Assembly: GCF_004379255.2 (NCBI RefSeq)
Contig: NC_056033.1
Span: 22,684,209 to 22,748,208 of the forward strand
Reading direction: 5' to 3'
Length of the DNA stretch: 64,000 nt
Source of the DNA: Salvia splendens
Lineage: Eukaryota; Streptophyta; Magnoliopsida; Lamiales; Lamiaceae
Shown piece after piece: positions 17,001 to 28,860 of this stretch. The notes under the pieces are model-generated. The model saw nothing but the letters and a program-made list of their open reading frames with translations, did not search any database and was not told where the DNA came from. Position numbers and translations under genes: made by a program. Position 1 is the stretch's first letter, and every line of letters starts with the position of its first letter.

Positions 17001-18501
17001 ATACACAACTGGCACAGTATGCACTCATTGCACATACTACACAAACTACACACAGCACACAAGGTACACACAATGCTGATGCATATACAAAAATATAAAC
17101 ACTACAATCACCACACAAAATATAAACACACTTCGTATATACTGTACACACACTACACCAAAAATACGCAGAACAATGTACAAACTACACAAATTATACA
17201 TAATACATACACTTTACAAAAAAATACATAAAATGCACAAAATACACACAATACACACTCATACATGAAATATACACAGCACACACATACACAAAGAACA
17301 CAAACTACAAACTCTACTTATGTTGCACACAATAGACAAAAAAAATACATACACTGCGCTATGCACGCTCAATAAACAAAATATGTACACTCTATACACA
17401 ATAATAACACCGCGTTGTATACACACTATTTACAAACTAAACACATTATACACAATATTAAACACTAAAAAAATAAACATTTAGCTTACTACACATAAAA
17501 TATCTACTCGATACACAATATAAACACCTCACTATACACACGTTATACAAATATACATACACTACACACATACTAAACACAGTACATGCAAAATCACACA
17601 CTACAAAAAAAATGCACACAGTACGCACATTTTTCTTATACTAAACAATAAAAATCACTAAACATAGATAATATACACACTACAAAATTCACACAATGCA
17701 CACATTTTTCCTATATTAAACAAAAAAATCACAAAATATAGATAATATACACTACTGGCACAGTATGCACTCATTGCACATACTACACAAACTACACACA
17801 ACACACAAGGTACACACAATGCTATGCATATACAAAAATACAAACACTACAAACACCACACAAAATATAAACGTACTCCGTATAGATTGTACACACTCTA
17901 CACCAAAAATACGCAGAACTATGTACAAACTACACAAATTATACATAATACATACACTTTACAAAAAAATACATAAAATGCACAAAATACACACAATACA
18001 CACTCGTACACAAAATATACACAGCACACACATACACAAAGAACACAAGCTACAAACTCTTCTTATGTTGCACACAATACACAAAAAATGCATACACTAC
18101 GCTACGCACGCTCAATAAACAAAATATGTACACACTATACACAATAATAACACCGCGTTGTACACACACTACTTACATACTAAACACATTATACACAAAA
18201 TCAAACACTAAAAGAAATACACATTTAGCTTACTACACATAAAATATCTACTCTATACACAATATAAAAACCGCACTATACACACGTTATACACAAATAC
18301 ACACAGTGCACACATATTAAACACAGTACATGCAAAATCACACACTACAAAAAAAATACGCACATTACGCACATTTTTCCTATACTAAATAATAAAAATC
18401 ACTAAACATAGATAATATACACACTACAAAATACACACAATGCACACATTTTTCCTATATTAAACAAAAAAAATCACAAAATAGAGATAATATACACAAC
18501 T
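14029..18501. repeat. Satellite block 4: three AB' dimers
   Basis: Units A at 14029, 15520 and 17011 alternate with B' at 14774, 16266 and 17757. B' is a B derivative with a small deletion that changes AATGCTGATGCATATAC to AATGCTATGCATATAC (AATGCAATGCATATAC in unit 16266). The A units here share AATAGACAAAAAAAATAC in place of AATACACAAAAAAATAC. The shared private variants show that this block was amplified locally. Confidence 0.88.
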
Positions 18502-21500
18502 GGCACAGTATGCACTCATTGCACATACTACACAAACTACACACAGCACACAAGGTACACACAATGCTGATGCATATACAAAAATATAAACACTACAATC
18601 ACCACACAAAATATAAACACACTTCGTATATACTGTACACACTATACACCAAAAATACGCAGAACAATGTACAAACTACACAAATTATACATAATACATA
18701 CACTTTACAAAAAAATACATAAAATGCACAAAATACACACAATACACACTCATACATGAAATATACACAGCACACACATACACAAAGAACACAAACTACA
18801 AACTCTACTTATGTTGCACACAATAGACAAAAAAAATACATACACTGCGCTATGCACGCTCAATAAACAAAATATGTACACTCTATACACAATAATAACA
18901 CCGCGTTGTATACACACTATTTACAAACTAAACACATTATACACAATATTAAACACTAAAAAAATAAACATTTAGCTTACTACACATAAAATATCTACTC
19001 GATACACAATATAAACACCTCACTATACACACGTTATACAAATATACATACACTACACACATACTAAACACAGTACATGCAAAATCACACACTACAAAAA
19101 AAATGCACACAGTACGCACATTTTTCTTATACTAAACAATAAAAATCACTAAACATAGATAATATACACACTACAAAATTCACACAATGCACACATTTTT
19201 CCTATATTAAACAAAAAAATCACAAAATATAGATAATATACACTACTGGCACAGTATGCACTCATTGCACATACTACACAAACTACACACAACACACAAG
19301 GTACACACAATGCTATGCATATACAAAAATACAAACACTACAAACACCACACAAAATATAAACGTACTCCGTATAGATTGTACACACTCTACACCAAAAA
19401 TACGCCGAACTATGTACAAACTACACAAATTATACATAATACATACACTTTACAAAAAAATACATAAAATGCACAAAATACACACAATACACACTCGTAC
19501 ACAAAATATACATAGCACACACATACACAAAGAACACAAGCTACAAACTCTTCTTATGTTGCACACAATACACAAAAAAATGCATACACTGCGCTACGCA
19601 CGCTCAATAAACAAAATATGTACACACTATACACAATAATAACACCGCGTTGTACACACACTACTTACATACTAAACACATTATACACAAAATCAAACAC
19701 TAAAAGAAATACACATTTAGCTTACTACACATAAAATATCTTCTCTATACACAATATAAAAACCGCACTATACACACGTTATACACAAATACACACACTG
19801 CACACATACTAAACACAGTACATGTAAAACCACACACTACAAAAAAATACACACATTGCGCACATTTTTCCTATACTAAACAAAAAAATCACTAAACATA
19901 GATAATGTACACACTACAAAATACACACAATGCACACATTTTTCCTATATTAAACAAAAAAATCACAAAATATAGATAATATACACTACTAGCACAGTGT
20001 GCACTCATTGCACATATTACACAAACTGCACACAGCACACAAGGTACACACAATGCTGATGCATATACAAAAATATAAACACTACAAACACCACACAAAA
20101 TATAAACACACTTCGTATATACTGTACACACACTACACCAAAAATAAGAAGAACAATGTACAAACTACATAAATTATACATAATACATACACTTTACAAA
20201 AAAATACATAAAATGCACAAAATACACGCAGTACACACTCGTACACAAAATATACACAACACACACATACACAAAGAACACAAGCTACAAACTCTTCTTA
20301 TGTTGCACACAATACACAAAAAAATACATACACTGCGCTACGCACGCTCAATAAACAAAATATGTACACATTATACACAATAATAACACCGCGTTGTACA
20401 CACACTAATTACATACTAAACACATTATACACAAAATCAAACACTAAAAAAAATACACATTTAGCTTACTACACATAAAATATCTACTCTATACACAATA
20501 TAAAAACCGCACTATACACACGTTATACACAAATACACACAGTGCACACATATTAAACACAATACATGCAAAATCACACATTACAAAAAAAATACGCACA
20601 TTACCCACATTTTTCCTAAACTAAATAATAAAAATCACTAAACATAGATAATATACACACTACAAAAAACACACAACGCACACATTTTTCCTATATTAAA
20701 CAAAAAAAATCACAAAACAGAGATAATATACACTACTGGCACAGTATGCACTCATTGCACATACTACACAAACTACACACAGCACACAAGGTACACACAA
20801 TGCTGATGCATATACAAAAATACAAACACTACAAACACCACACAAAATATAAACACACTTCGTATATACTGTACACACACTACACCAAAAATACGCAGAA
20901 CAATGTACAAACTACACAAATTATACATAATACATACACTTTACAAAAAAATACATAAAATGCACAAAATACACACAATACACACTCATACATGAAATGT
21001 ACACAGCACACACATACACAAAGAACACAAACTACAAACTCTACTTATGTTGCACACAATAGACAAAAAAAATACATACACTACTGCGCTATGCACGCTC
21101 AATAAACAAAATATGTACACTCTATACACAATAATAACACCGCGTTGTATACACACTATTTACAAACTAAACACATTATACACAATATTAAACACTAAAA
21201 AAATAAACATTTAGCTTACTACACATAAAATATCTACTCGATACACAATATAAACACCTCACTATACACACGTTATACAAATATACATACACTACACACA
21301 TACTAAACACAGTACATGCAAAATCACACACTACAAAAAAAATGCACACAGTACGCACATCTTTCTTATACTAAACAATAAAAATCACTAAACATAGATA
21401 ATATACACACTACAAAATTCACACAATGCACACATTTTTCCTATATTAAACAAAAAAATCACAAAATATAGATAATATACACTACTGGCACAGTATGCAC

Positions 21501-22790
21501 TCATTGCACATACTACACAAACTACACACAACACACAAGGTACACACAATGCTATGCATATACAAAAATACAAACACTACAAACACCACACAAAATATAA
21601 ACGCACTCCGTATAGATTGTACACACACTACACCAAAAATACGCAGAACTATGTACAAACTACACAAATTATACATAATACATACACTTTACAAAAAAAT
21701 ACATAAAATGCACAAAATACACACAATACACACTCGTACACAAAATATACACAGCACACACATACACAAAGAACACAAGCTACAAACTCTTCTTATGTTG
21801 CACACAATACACAAAAAAATGCATACACTGCGCTACGCACGCTCAATAAACAAAATATGTACACACTATACACAATAATAACACCGCGTTGTACACACAC
21901 TACTTACATACTAAACACATTATACACAAAATCGAACACTAAAAGAAATACACATTTAGCTTATTACACATAAAATATCTTCTCTATACACAATATAAAA
22001 ACCGCACTATACACACGTTATACACAAATACACACACTGCACACATACTAAACACAGTACATGTAAAACCACACACTACAAAAAAATACACACATTGCGT
22101 ACATTTTTCCTATACTAAACAAAAAAACACCAAACATAGATAATGTACACACTACAAAATACACACAATGCACACATTTTTCCTATATTAAACAAAAAAA
22201 TCACAAAATATAGATAATATACACTACTGGCACAGTGTGCACTCATTGCACATATTACACAAACTACACACAGCACACAAGGTACACACAATGTTGATGC
22301 ATATACAAAAATATAAACACTACAAACACCACACAAAATATAAACACACTTCGTATATACTGTACACACACTACACCAAAAATAAGCAGAACAATGTACA
22401 AACTGCACAAATTATACATAATACATACACTTTACAAAAAAATACATAAAATGCACAAAATACACGCAGTACACACTCGTACACAAAATATACACAACAC
22501 ACACATACACAAAGAACACAAGCTACAAACTCTTCTTATGTTGCACACAATACACAAAAAAATACATACACTGCGCTACGCACGCTCAATAAACAAAATA
22601 TGTACACACTATAAACAATAATAACACCGCGTTGTACACACACTAATTACATACTAAACACATTATACACAAAATCAAACACTAAAAAAAATACACATTT
22701 AGCTTACTACACATAAAATATCTACTCTATACACAATATAAAAACCGCACTATACACACGTTATACACAAAAAATACACATTTAGCTTAC
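18502..22790. repeat. Satellite block 5: two AB'C trimers, end of array
   Basis: Units run A (18502), B' (19248), C (19991), A (20738), B' (21487), C (22229). The two C units are again about 2237 bp apart. The last C unit stops after TTATACACAA at 22770. It is followed by 20 bases (22771-22790) identical to 22688-22707 of the same unit, an 83-bp jump back, and then by LINE sequence at 22791. Confidence 0.88.
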
Positions 22791-25024
22791 CTGTTCGATC
22801 TGCCTTAGAGCCCCCTTGGTAGGATCCAAAACCTGAAAGATGTGGATAGGTAGAGCCCCGAGAACACTTTTAATCAGAGTGAGCCGCCCACCAAAAGAAA
22901 GGTGCCTTAGACCCTAGCTATGGATCCTTGCTGAAATCTTATCCCTAAGAAACATAAAAAGGCATGTCTTCTTCGGACCCCTAAAAATAGGCACTCCAAG
23001 ATATTGGAAGGAAAGGCCTCCTTGCTGGAATCCACTAGCTTCCTCAACATCTCTTGCCCACGACTGATGTTTTTTATCAAGGTAAAAACAACTTTTCCCT
23101 ACATTTACTTTCTGTCCCGAGACCCTCATATAGTATTGGAGGCATTCCACCAGCTGTAGAACTGTCGAACTCTGAGCCTGCGAGAAGACAATAATGTCAT
23201 CCGCGTAGGCCAAATGTGAGACTCCCATGGTATACCTTGCCGTTTTGTACATCATCTCCTTACGCCCAAGGATGAAACGGTCCAGTAGCCTTGAGACGTA
23301 GTCTGCAGCAAGAATAAAAAGAGTTGGAGAAATAGGGTCCCCTTGTCTGAGGCCCCTGGACGACTTGAAGAAACCAGCTACACTCCGATTAAGGCCAACC
23401 CATTTATCAGAGAAACCCATCTTCCTCAAGACCCTAAGTAAAAAAGGCCACTGAGCTTGGAGATAATCTTATTTATAACGTTGCATAGACTAATTGGCCT
23501 GAATTCAGCCCATCTTGTGGGGTTCTTCTTTTTCGGTATAAGCACAATAAGGGTGGCTGCAATGCCTCTTGGTATCTGAGAGCCTGCAAAGAAATTCCGC
23601 ACTGCATCAACCACATCACCCTTGATAATTTCCCAGCAAGCTTGAAAGAATAAAGCCCAGTATCCATCCGGACCTGCTGCACTTTCAACGTTAATGCTGA
23701 ACACAACCTGTTTTATCTCTTCCTCAGAGGGAATTTCCTCCAGCATCTCCATATTCACATGTGCTGGTAGGGACTCAAGTATATCTAAGTCCGGTTCCTC
23801 AAGAGACTCAACATCGTCTGAAAGAAGATTTTTGAAGAATTTTTCAGCCGAGTGTCTAACATCCACTTCTTTTGTGAGAGTCTGATCTCCATCTTTGATT
23901 ATATGGATCCTTGATTTGATTCTCTTTTGCTTCACCCATCCGTGGAAAAACTTCGTATTCTTCTCTCCATCCGCCACCCATTTAACCGCTGCTTTCTGCC
24001 GCCAATAGTCCTCCTTCATTTTAAGTTTCAAGATAAAGGTAGTCGTAGTCCTATTCATCTCAGATCGTAAAAAAGGTGAAGGGTTCTGTTCAAAATTCTC
24101 CATAGCCTCATTAGCCTCTGCTTCCGACTTTTTTACACCCTCAAAAATATTACCAAAGACTACCCGATTCCAAATTCTCAAGCTGGTCTTTAGCCGACTT
24201 AGCTTAATCTGAACGTTAATCATACCCCTTGTACCTGTATCTTCCTTACAGCATATCTCAACTTCATTTAGAAAAACATGATGTCTCACCCACATATTTT
24301 GAAATCGAAAGGACTGTTTAGGCTGCAGCCCCAGGACTTGAGATCTTACTAACATGGGACAGTGATCAGGTAGGATTCTAGGAAGATTTGTTACTCTAGT
24401 AGATTCAAACAAACTTGTCCACCCCTCACCAAGCAAGACTCTATCCAATCTCTCAAAAGTGTCCCCTCGTGCCCACGTGAACTTGGGGCCATCAGCCCCT
24501 ATGTCAAGCAACTGGCAATCACTAATAGCTTCTACAAAGTCCAGCATCTCTCTAGTTCTCATCCTCGTACCTCCTTGCCTCTCTTCCTCAGAAACAAAAA
24601 TATTAAAGTCTCCACCCACCAACCAAGGCAAACCATCCATCCTCCCTGTCAGGTTTCGGAGTTTCTCCCACATTACAAGCCTCCCTTCTCTAAATCATTT
24701 ACCATAAGTCACAGATATATAAAAAGGCTTTGGCAGCAAAGGAGTCAAAAAATGAGCATGTAGAACCTGATCAGAGACATCCCATTTGTCCACATCAATG
24801 CCAACTGCTGAAAAGAACCAAATCTGTCCATTACAGTTAGCTCCCTTGAATTGCAGACCAAAAACTCTACTAAAGAAATTCGGCTTAGGTTTCACTAAGG
24901 GCTCAATAATTGCCATAACCATAATCTTGTGATTTTTGACCATTCGCTTGATGATGCTCTGAGTATTCACATTGGCAACACCCCGAGCATTCCATATCAG
25001 GACATTCAGCGACATATCAAACAT
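22791..25024 (-). pseudogene. LINE-1 ORF2 (endonuclease + reverse transcriptase), broken
   Basis: Translation starts at 25024 with MFDMSLNVLIWNARG, the usual start of a plant L1 endonuclease. WLVGGDFN (near 24610) and the DHCPML motif of the APE endonuclease follow. The RT part shows AGPDGYWALFFQACW, LIPKKKNPTRWAEFRPISLC, GLRQGDPISPTLF and LAYADDIIVFSQ, which holds the catalytic YADD. Lesions are a TAA at 24697-24695; a deletion with frameshift near 23435 that removes the RT segment holding the first catalytic Asp; and a second small deletion just before AGFFKSSRG. The ORF is cut at 22791 by satellite DNA. In life it would nick target DNA and copy the LINE RNA; this copy cannot. Confidence 0.9.
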
Positions 25025-25747
25025 GGGTAGAAGTAACCCCCCCCCTCAAGCCTTCCCCTCTTCGCTAAATTTTCTTCAACAATCCTTACCAAGTCCAGCA
25101 CTGCCCCTCTTTTATCTGTAGAGCGATCCTGCAGCAGCATGGATTCTTGCTCTATGTCATCCTCATGCTCCCAATCCTTCTCATCTTCATAGACATCAGG
25201 AATCAAAATTCCCATTTGGCAGCACTTTTAAATATCGAGTCCGGGAATTGAGATCCTTCGACACCGTTTCAAAGGAATTTTCCAAAGGATCTGCTGGGAC
25301 CTGCTCAAGATCGAAAATCTATTGGCGGAAACTCTCACCGGCGACCTTCCTCCCTCCTCTCCTGAAACAAAGCTAGAACCCCCCCCCCCGACCCATTTTC
25401 CCAGGCAACCCCCCCCTGAACTTCATTCCTCGGAGGCACCCCCTTCCAGCCCGATCCATCCCAAGATCCATTTCTCTGCTTCCCTCGTCTCTTCCCAGGC
25501 CGAAGAAACCCCTCTCTCTCCTGTTCCTGATCTCCCTCCCTCAGCTTCCCCTCCTCCTTTCCAAACCCAGCCCCCCGCCCCTCCCCATCCTCCTGCATCA
25601 CATTCACATCAGCATCTTCCATTTCTTTTTCTAAAACCAGCTCCCCCTAACCCTCTTCTCTATCCTTAGCCTCCTTCCCCAGCTCCTCCCTCCTCCTATC
25701 TTCCCAATTAAATACTCTTCTTGCCGGTCTTTCTTTGTTACCATTAG

Positions 25748-25752
25748 CATAA
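25748..25752. repeat. Target site duplication, copy 1 (CATAA)
   Basis: The five bases flanking the solo LTR on the left are CATAA, exactly repeated at 26940-26944. Five bases is the normal Gypsy integrase stagger. Confidence 0.95.
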
Positions 25753-26343
25753 TGGAAGGACTTGGAAAGAGGTCGAAAACACGAATAGAATGCGGATCAA
25801 GTTATATGGAATGATAACCGAACCGATTGGATCAGTTAGCAAATGTCGTTGCCACTTAATCAATGCAATCTAGCTCTCGCCCTTTCCGCCTTGCCAAAGT
25901 AATTTATAACTCCCAATTTTGCACAACTTTAACAGTAAAGCGGCAAGTTCGGGGTCGATCCCACGGAGAAGTTGGTGTGTCGAGTGTGTGAGTAGTGAAC
26001 AGGGGGGTTGGCTGCTGCCACGCTTTAACTTGGGAGTTTTTAACTACTGGTTTTAATCTAGACAGAATTAACTAGCTAGCTTGATCAATGGAAATTTAAC
26101 TACTGGATCAAGTGAATTGCAGGTAATAACAGAAAAGTAAATGCGCGGATTAAAAGCGAAAATAACTTTGATTAAACTAAAAGATGAGTACAACGTGAAA
26201 TTTAAACTAAGCTAACACTTTGGAATCTAAGAAAGAGGTAAAAACTGAGAAAAATCTCAGCGGGAAACTTAAGATAACGCTAACAGAAATGAGTATTCTG
26301 CAGTGCTCCCTTTCGGTCGCCCTTTAAACTAAGCTATCTAACT

Positions 26344-26412
26344 AAGCTAGAGAACTGAACTAAACTAAGCTAGAGAGCTGAACTAATCTAAGCTAGAGAG
26401 CTGAACTACGCT
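26344..26412. repeat. Three 23-bp tandem copies within the solo LTR
   Basis: Three successive copies of an AAGCTAGAGARCTGAACTAA-like unit lie end to end. The other two LTRs of the family have a shorter, less regular version (AGTTTAGCTCTCTAGTTTAG near 33360), so the triplication is specific to this copy or subfamily. Confidence 0.8.
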
Positions 26413-26481
26413 AAATAACTAAGCTAAGCTAAACTAGACGGAAATTAAAGTCTCGGATCCTTCTTGTGGTGGCACACCCTC

Positions 26482-26489
26482 TATTTATA
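26482..26489 (-). promoter_or_regulatory. TATA box of the solo LTR
   Basis: The minus strand reads TATAAATAGAGGGTGTGCCACC, the same TATA context as in the two full LTRs (33289-33296 and 53034-53041). In the LTR this would mark the U3/R boundary, with transcription starting some 25-30 bases further on. Confidence 0.75.
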
Positions 26490-26939
26490 AGCTCGATTCG
26501 GCCGCCAGCTGGATAACGATCTTGACAGGGAATATTCGCTCATTCTGAGAGTGAGCGACTCATTGATTGCCACGTGCTGTTCTTCTAGAATGACGACGCT
26601 TTTTGGTAACAGATTCGTGACTTAGCTCCGTCCTTGCGTCTCATATTCCAGCACGTGAACGTCGTCCTTGATAATAGAATGGTGCGCTATATCCATCTCG
26701 TTTCTTCACGTGTTCTTCTTCTAGAAGTCAGCGGTCCCCACCTAACTGCTTGATCGCCCCCCCTTGATCAACTCTCCCGATTCTTGGCCTTTTATCGCCT
26801 TTTGTACTTGCTTGATCAGTTCGGCCTTGCTGCCTTGGTTAAGTGGTATTTCTGCACATTTAACACTTGTTTTGCGCGATAAACCGATCAAGTAGCATGT
26901 ATTTCACCGTTAAACCGATGCATGAAATGAGCCTTATCA

Positions 26940-26944
26940 CATAA
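26940..26944. repeat. Target site duplication, copy 2 (CATAA)
   Basis: The five bases flanking the solo LTR on the right are CATAA, identical to 25748-25752. Removing the LTR and one copy rejoins the LINE-1 ORF1 frame. Confidence 0.95.
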
Positions 26945-28860
26945 CATATCTCGCTAGAATGCCCAACATGCCTACATTCCTTACAATAGAGTGGAATACA
27001 ATCCCATTTTACTATCTATCTGACCTCTTTCCCTTGTAAATCCAGGATAATCTCCTGGATTGGTGTCTGAGAGATGTCTATCTCAATACACATCCTCGCA
27101 AAGGACAGCCTGGTCTAGGAAATCGTCGCATGATCAACCTGAAAAGGCTCTCCAAGAAGGCTTCCAATAGCAAACAAGGCCGATTTTTCAAAAAGATGGA
27201 TAGGAAGGCCTATAAGATTACACCATACAGCCACTATAGGTGATTCAAAGAACGGGTCAAAATCTGGTGTCCATTTGAACACTCGCATAGGGTGTCGATC
27301 AATAAACCACACCGGCATTCCATTAGGACCCCCTAACAACTTTGTATAATCATCTAGAAAGTGAAATTGAATCAGAATGTGCTTAGCATTTATATACCTC
27401 CATGTAAATTCCCCTTTGAACTTCATTCCCATAAATGCTTTCTGGATTTGCACAGACGAGGGGATGGTATGAGAGAACTTACCCACTATGGCATAGCCCA
27501 ACTTCTCTGCAAGAAAAGAAGTTTCAGAACTCGAAAAATGGATTGAAGGCAGCCTCGAGCATTCCCCCTGAACCCTCATTCTCCTAATCTTTTCGGGCTC
27601 GAAACTAACAGGCTGGTTGCCCCAAGAACTTGCTCCATCAGCCACCGAGGACTTGTAGGACTTTCTCCCCTGCCAGTTGATATAATCAGCCTTTGGAATT
27701 GATCCTCCAAGAAGTCCCCCTTTGTTTCTATCCAGAGACTCGACCCTCGGTATTTCGCTTCCCCCAGCCTCCCTAACTGCCTCCTTCCCAGATCTGCGCA
27801 GATTATCTTTGCATAAAGGCAGAAACTCTTCCGCATCTTCCTTCCTCAAGCCACTTCCAGACCCAAGGCTAGTGTTCCCCTTATCCTTCCAATGGTTCAT
27901 CTCCTGTAGAGGCTGAGTCGAATCAAGCATAAGGAAGGCCCTATCTACCCCACTCAAATCTCCCTCCACACCCCCTTGTTTCGCAACAAAATCTATTTCA
28001 TGTAGAGGTTGGGAGGAGATTAAATCCAAGGCCAAATTAGCATCATGTCCAGCAGGGATCACCTCTAACTGCATATCCCCTTCCAGATCAACACTGATCT
28101 GGCTACTCTGTACAAACGGAGCAGCCATCCCCCCAACTCCCCTTTCCTCTTCCATCCCCGCCGCATCCCCTTCACCAGAAACCCCTTCCCCAGACCCAAC
28201 CCCAACAGCTCCCTCCCCTTCCCCAGAAAATTCCAATAGAACACCATCTGGCACACTACCTTCTGGGATTGCGGCCAACCTTTGCAAATCCCTTTCCCCT
28301 GCCCTCGTTTTTCCCCTCAATCCCTTCACAGCAGACCCCTCCACTCCCTTCCTACCCTAATGCCTCAACACCCTTCCATGCAATCCCCCCTTTCGCATCT
28401 CCGCCATCCTTAGTAAAGGCGAAACCGACCTAGCCTTCGCTAAACGACTGCGAGCCATAGAGGAACGAAGCGATTTCTTCCTGTTAGAATGATTAGCAGC
28501 GCCAGCTACCTCACACGGAGAAACAACACCCTGCGCCTCATCCCTCGCCTTATTACTCCACACCTCACCCACCGGCGAATCCCCCTCCTGCGAATCCCCT
28601 ATTATCACTAAGTGAGACACAAACCTTCAATCAGCCGACAAAATCCAAAATCGGATTTTAGGAGATTAGAGACCAGAGCAACCAAACAAAAAACCCAAGA
28701 AATCAATAGAAAAACCCAAGCCCACCCCCAATCAGCAAAATCCAAGGAACACAAGACAAACACAGAGAGAAAAACGCAGCAAATCGAAGAAACAAAGCCG
28801 GGAAACAATGGAACGGTAGATTCACGGCAACCGTTTACTCATCGAGCACAAAAATGCATG

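Larger units (their letters stand above)
1..22790. repeat. Satellite array, ~746-bp monomer, ~30 copies
   Basis: The landmark GGCACAGTATGCACTC (or close variants) recurs at 69, 815, 1562, 2308, 3055, 3801, 4551, 5075, 5820, 6567, 7312, 8059, 8806, 9552, 10302, 11045, 11792, 12538, 13282, 14029, 14774, 15520, 16266, 17011, 17757, 18502, 19248, 19991, 20738, 21487 and 22229. Spacing is 742-750 bp except for one unit of 524 bp. The + strand is dominated by ACAC, TACA and AAAA motifs with very little G, so one strand is A/C-rich and the other T/G-rich. The array starts mid-monomer, so it extends left of the window, and it ends abruptly at 22790 inside a LINE. Length and homogeneity suggest a centromeric, pericentromeric or subtelomeric satellite; the sequence alone cannot say which. 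It is non-coding: the small open frames follow the repeat period and reflect composition. Confidence 0.97.
25753..26939 (-). mobile_element. Solo LTR of the Athila-like family, in LINE-1
   Basis: On the minus strand it begins TGATAAGGCTCATTTCATGC and ends GACCTCTTTCCAAGTCCTTCCA, a TG...CA LTR of 1187 bp. It matches the LTRs at 32842-33992 and 52577-53745 along its whole length: the TATAAATAGAGG box, CTTGATCGGTTTATCGCGC, and the GTTCACTACTCACACAC region. The flanks are identical 5-mers CATAA (25748-25752 and 26940-26944), and LINE-1 ORF1 reads on across the insertion. No internal sequence remains, so it arose by LTR-LTR recombination. It is visibly more diverged from the other two LTRs than they are from each other, suggesting a separate subfamily. 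Confidence 0.97.
25006..28620 (-). pseudogene. LINE-1 ORF1 (gag-like, DUF4283 + CCHC zinc knuckle), interrupted
   Basis: The minus-strand frame is open from about 28620 (GTG; an ATG lies near 28457) with a TAG at 28357. The stretch 28344-27115 ends in a DUF4283-like region containing AEKLGYAIVGKFSH, WFIDRHPMRVFKWTPDFD and LIGLPIHLFEKSALFAIG. Past a TAG at about 27112 the same frame carries a CX2CX4HX4C zinc knuckle (CKECRHVGHSSEIC, about 26992-26951), which the solo LTR cuts immediately afterwards. The frame resumes on the far side of the LTR, with one TSD copy removed, into a charged tail (about 25752-25650). A shifted Gly/Glu-rich stretch ends at 25006, overlapping the ORF2 start by 19 bases. 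ORF1 proteins of this type bind the LINE RNA. Confidence 0.85.
22791..28860 (-). mobile_element. LINE-1: decayed L1-type LINE, interrupted by a solo LTR
   Basis: Read on the minus strand, the element runs from a GT-rich 5' leader (about 28860-28460) through ORF1 (gag-like, DUF4283-type domain and CCHC zinc knuckle) to ORF2 (APE-type endonuclease and reverse transcriptase). It breaks at 22791 against satellite DNA, before the zf-RVT and RNase H regions, 3' UTR and A-tail. A solo LTR (25753-26939) sits inside ORF1. The ORFs have in-frame stops, a frameshift and internal deletions, so the copy is dead. Its nearest relative in the window is LINE-2 (41150-51780). The 5' limit is uncertain. Confidence 0.9.

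Noticed and set aside
27..22621. Dozens of 60-127-codon open frames in the satellite on both strands
   Set aside because: They recur with the 746-bp repeat period, consist of His/Thr/Tyr/Lys or Cys/Val/Tyr strings dictated by CACA/TACA composition, and overlap each other on opposite strands. They are by-products of the repeat.
1..22790. Possible CRISPR or other regularly spaced array
   Set aside because: The regular spacing comes from long tandem monomers with no short-repeat and unique-spacer pattern; the genome is a plant.
1..22790. Possible telomeric or interstitial telomere repeat
   Set aside because: No run of TTTAGGG/CCCTAAA is present; the CACA-rich units only look vaguely telomere-like.
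25322..25669. Pro-rich open frame on the plus strand
   Set aside because: It is the opposite-strand shadow of the Gly/Glu-rich tail of LINE-1 ORF1, which reads in frame with its neighbours on the minus strand.
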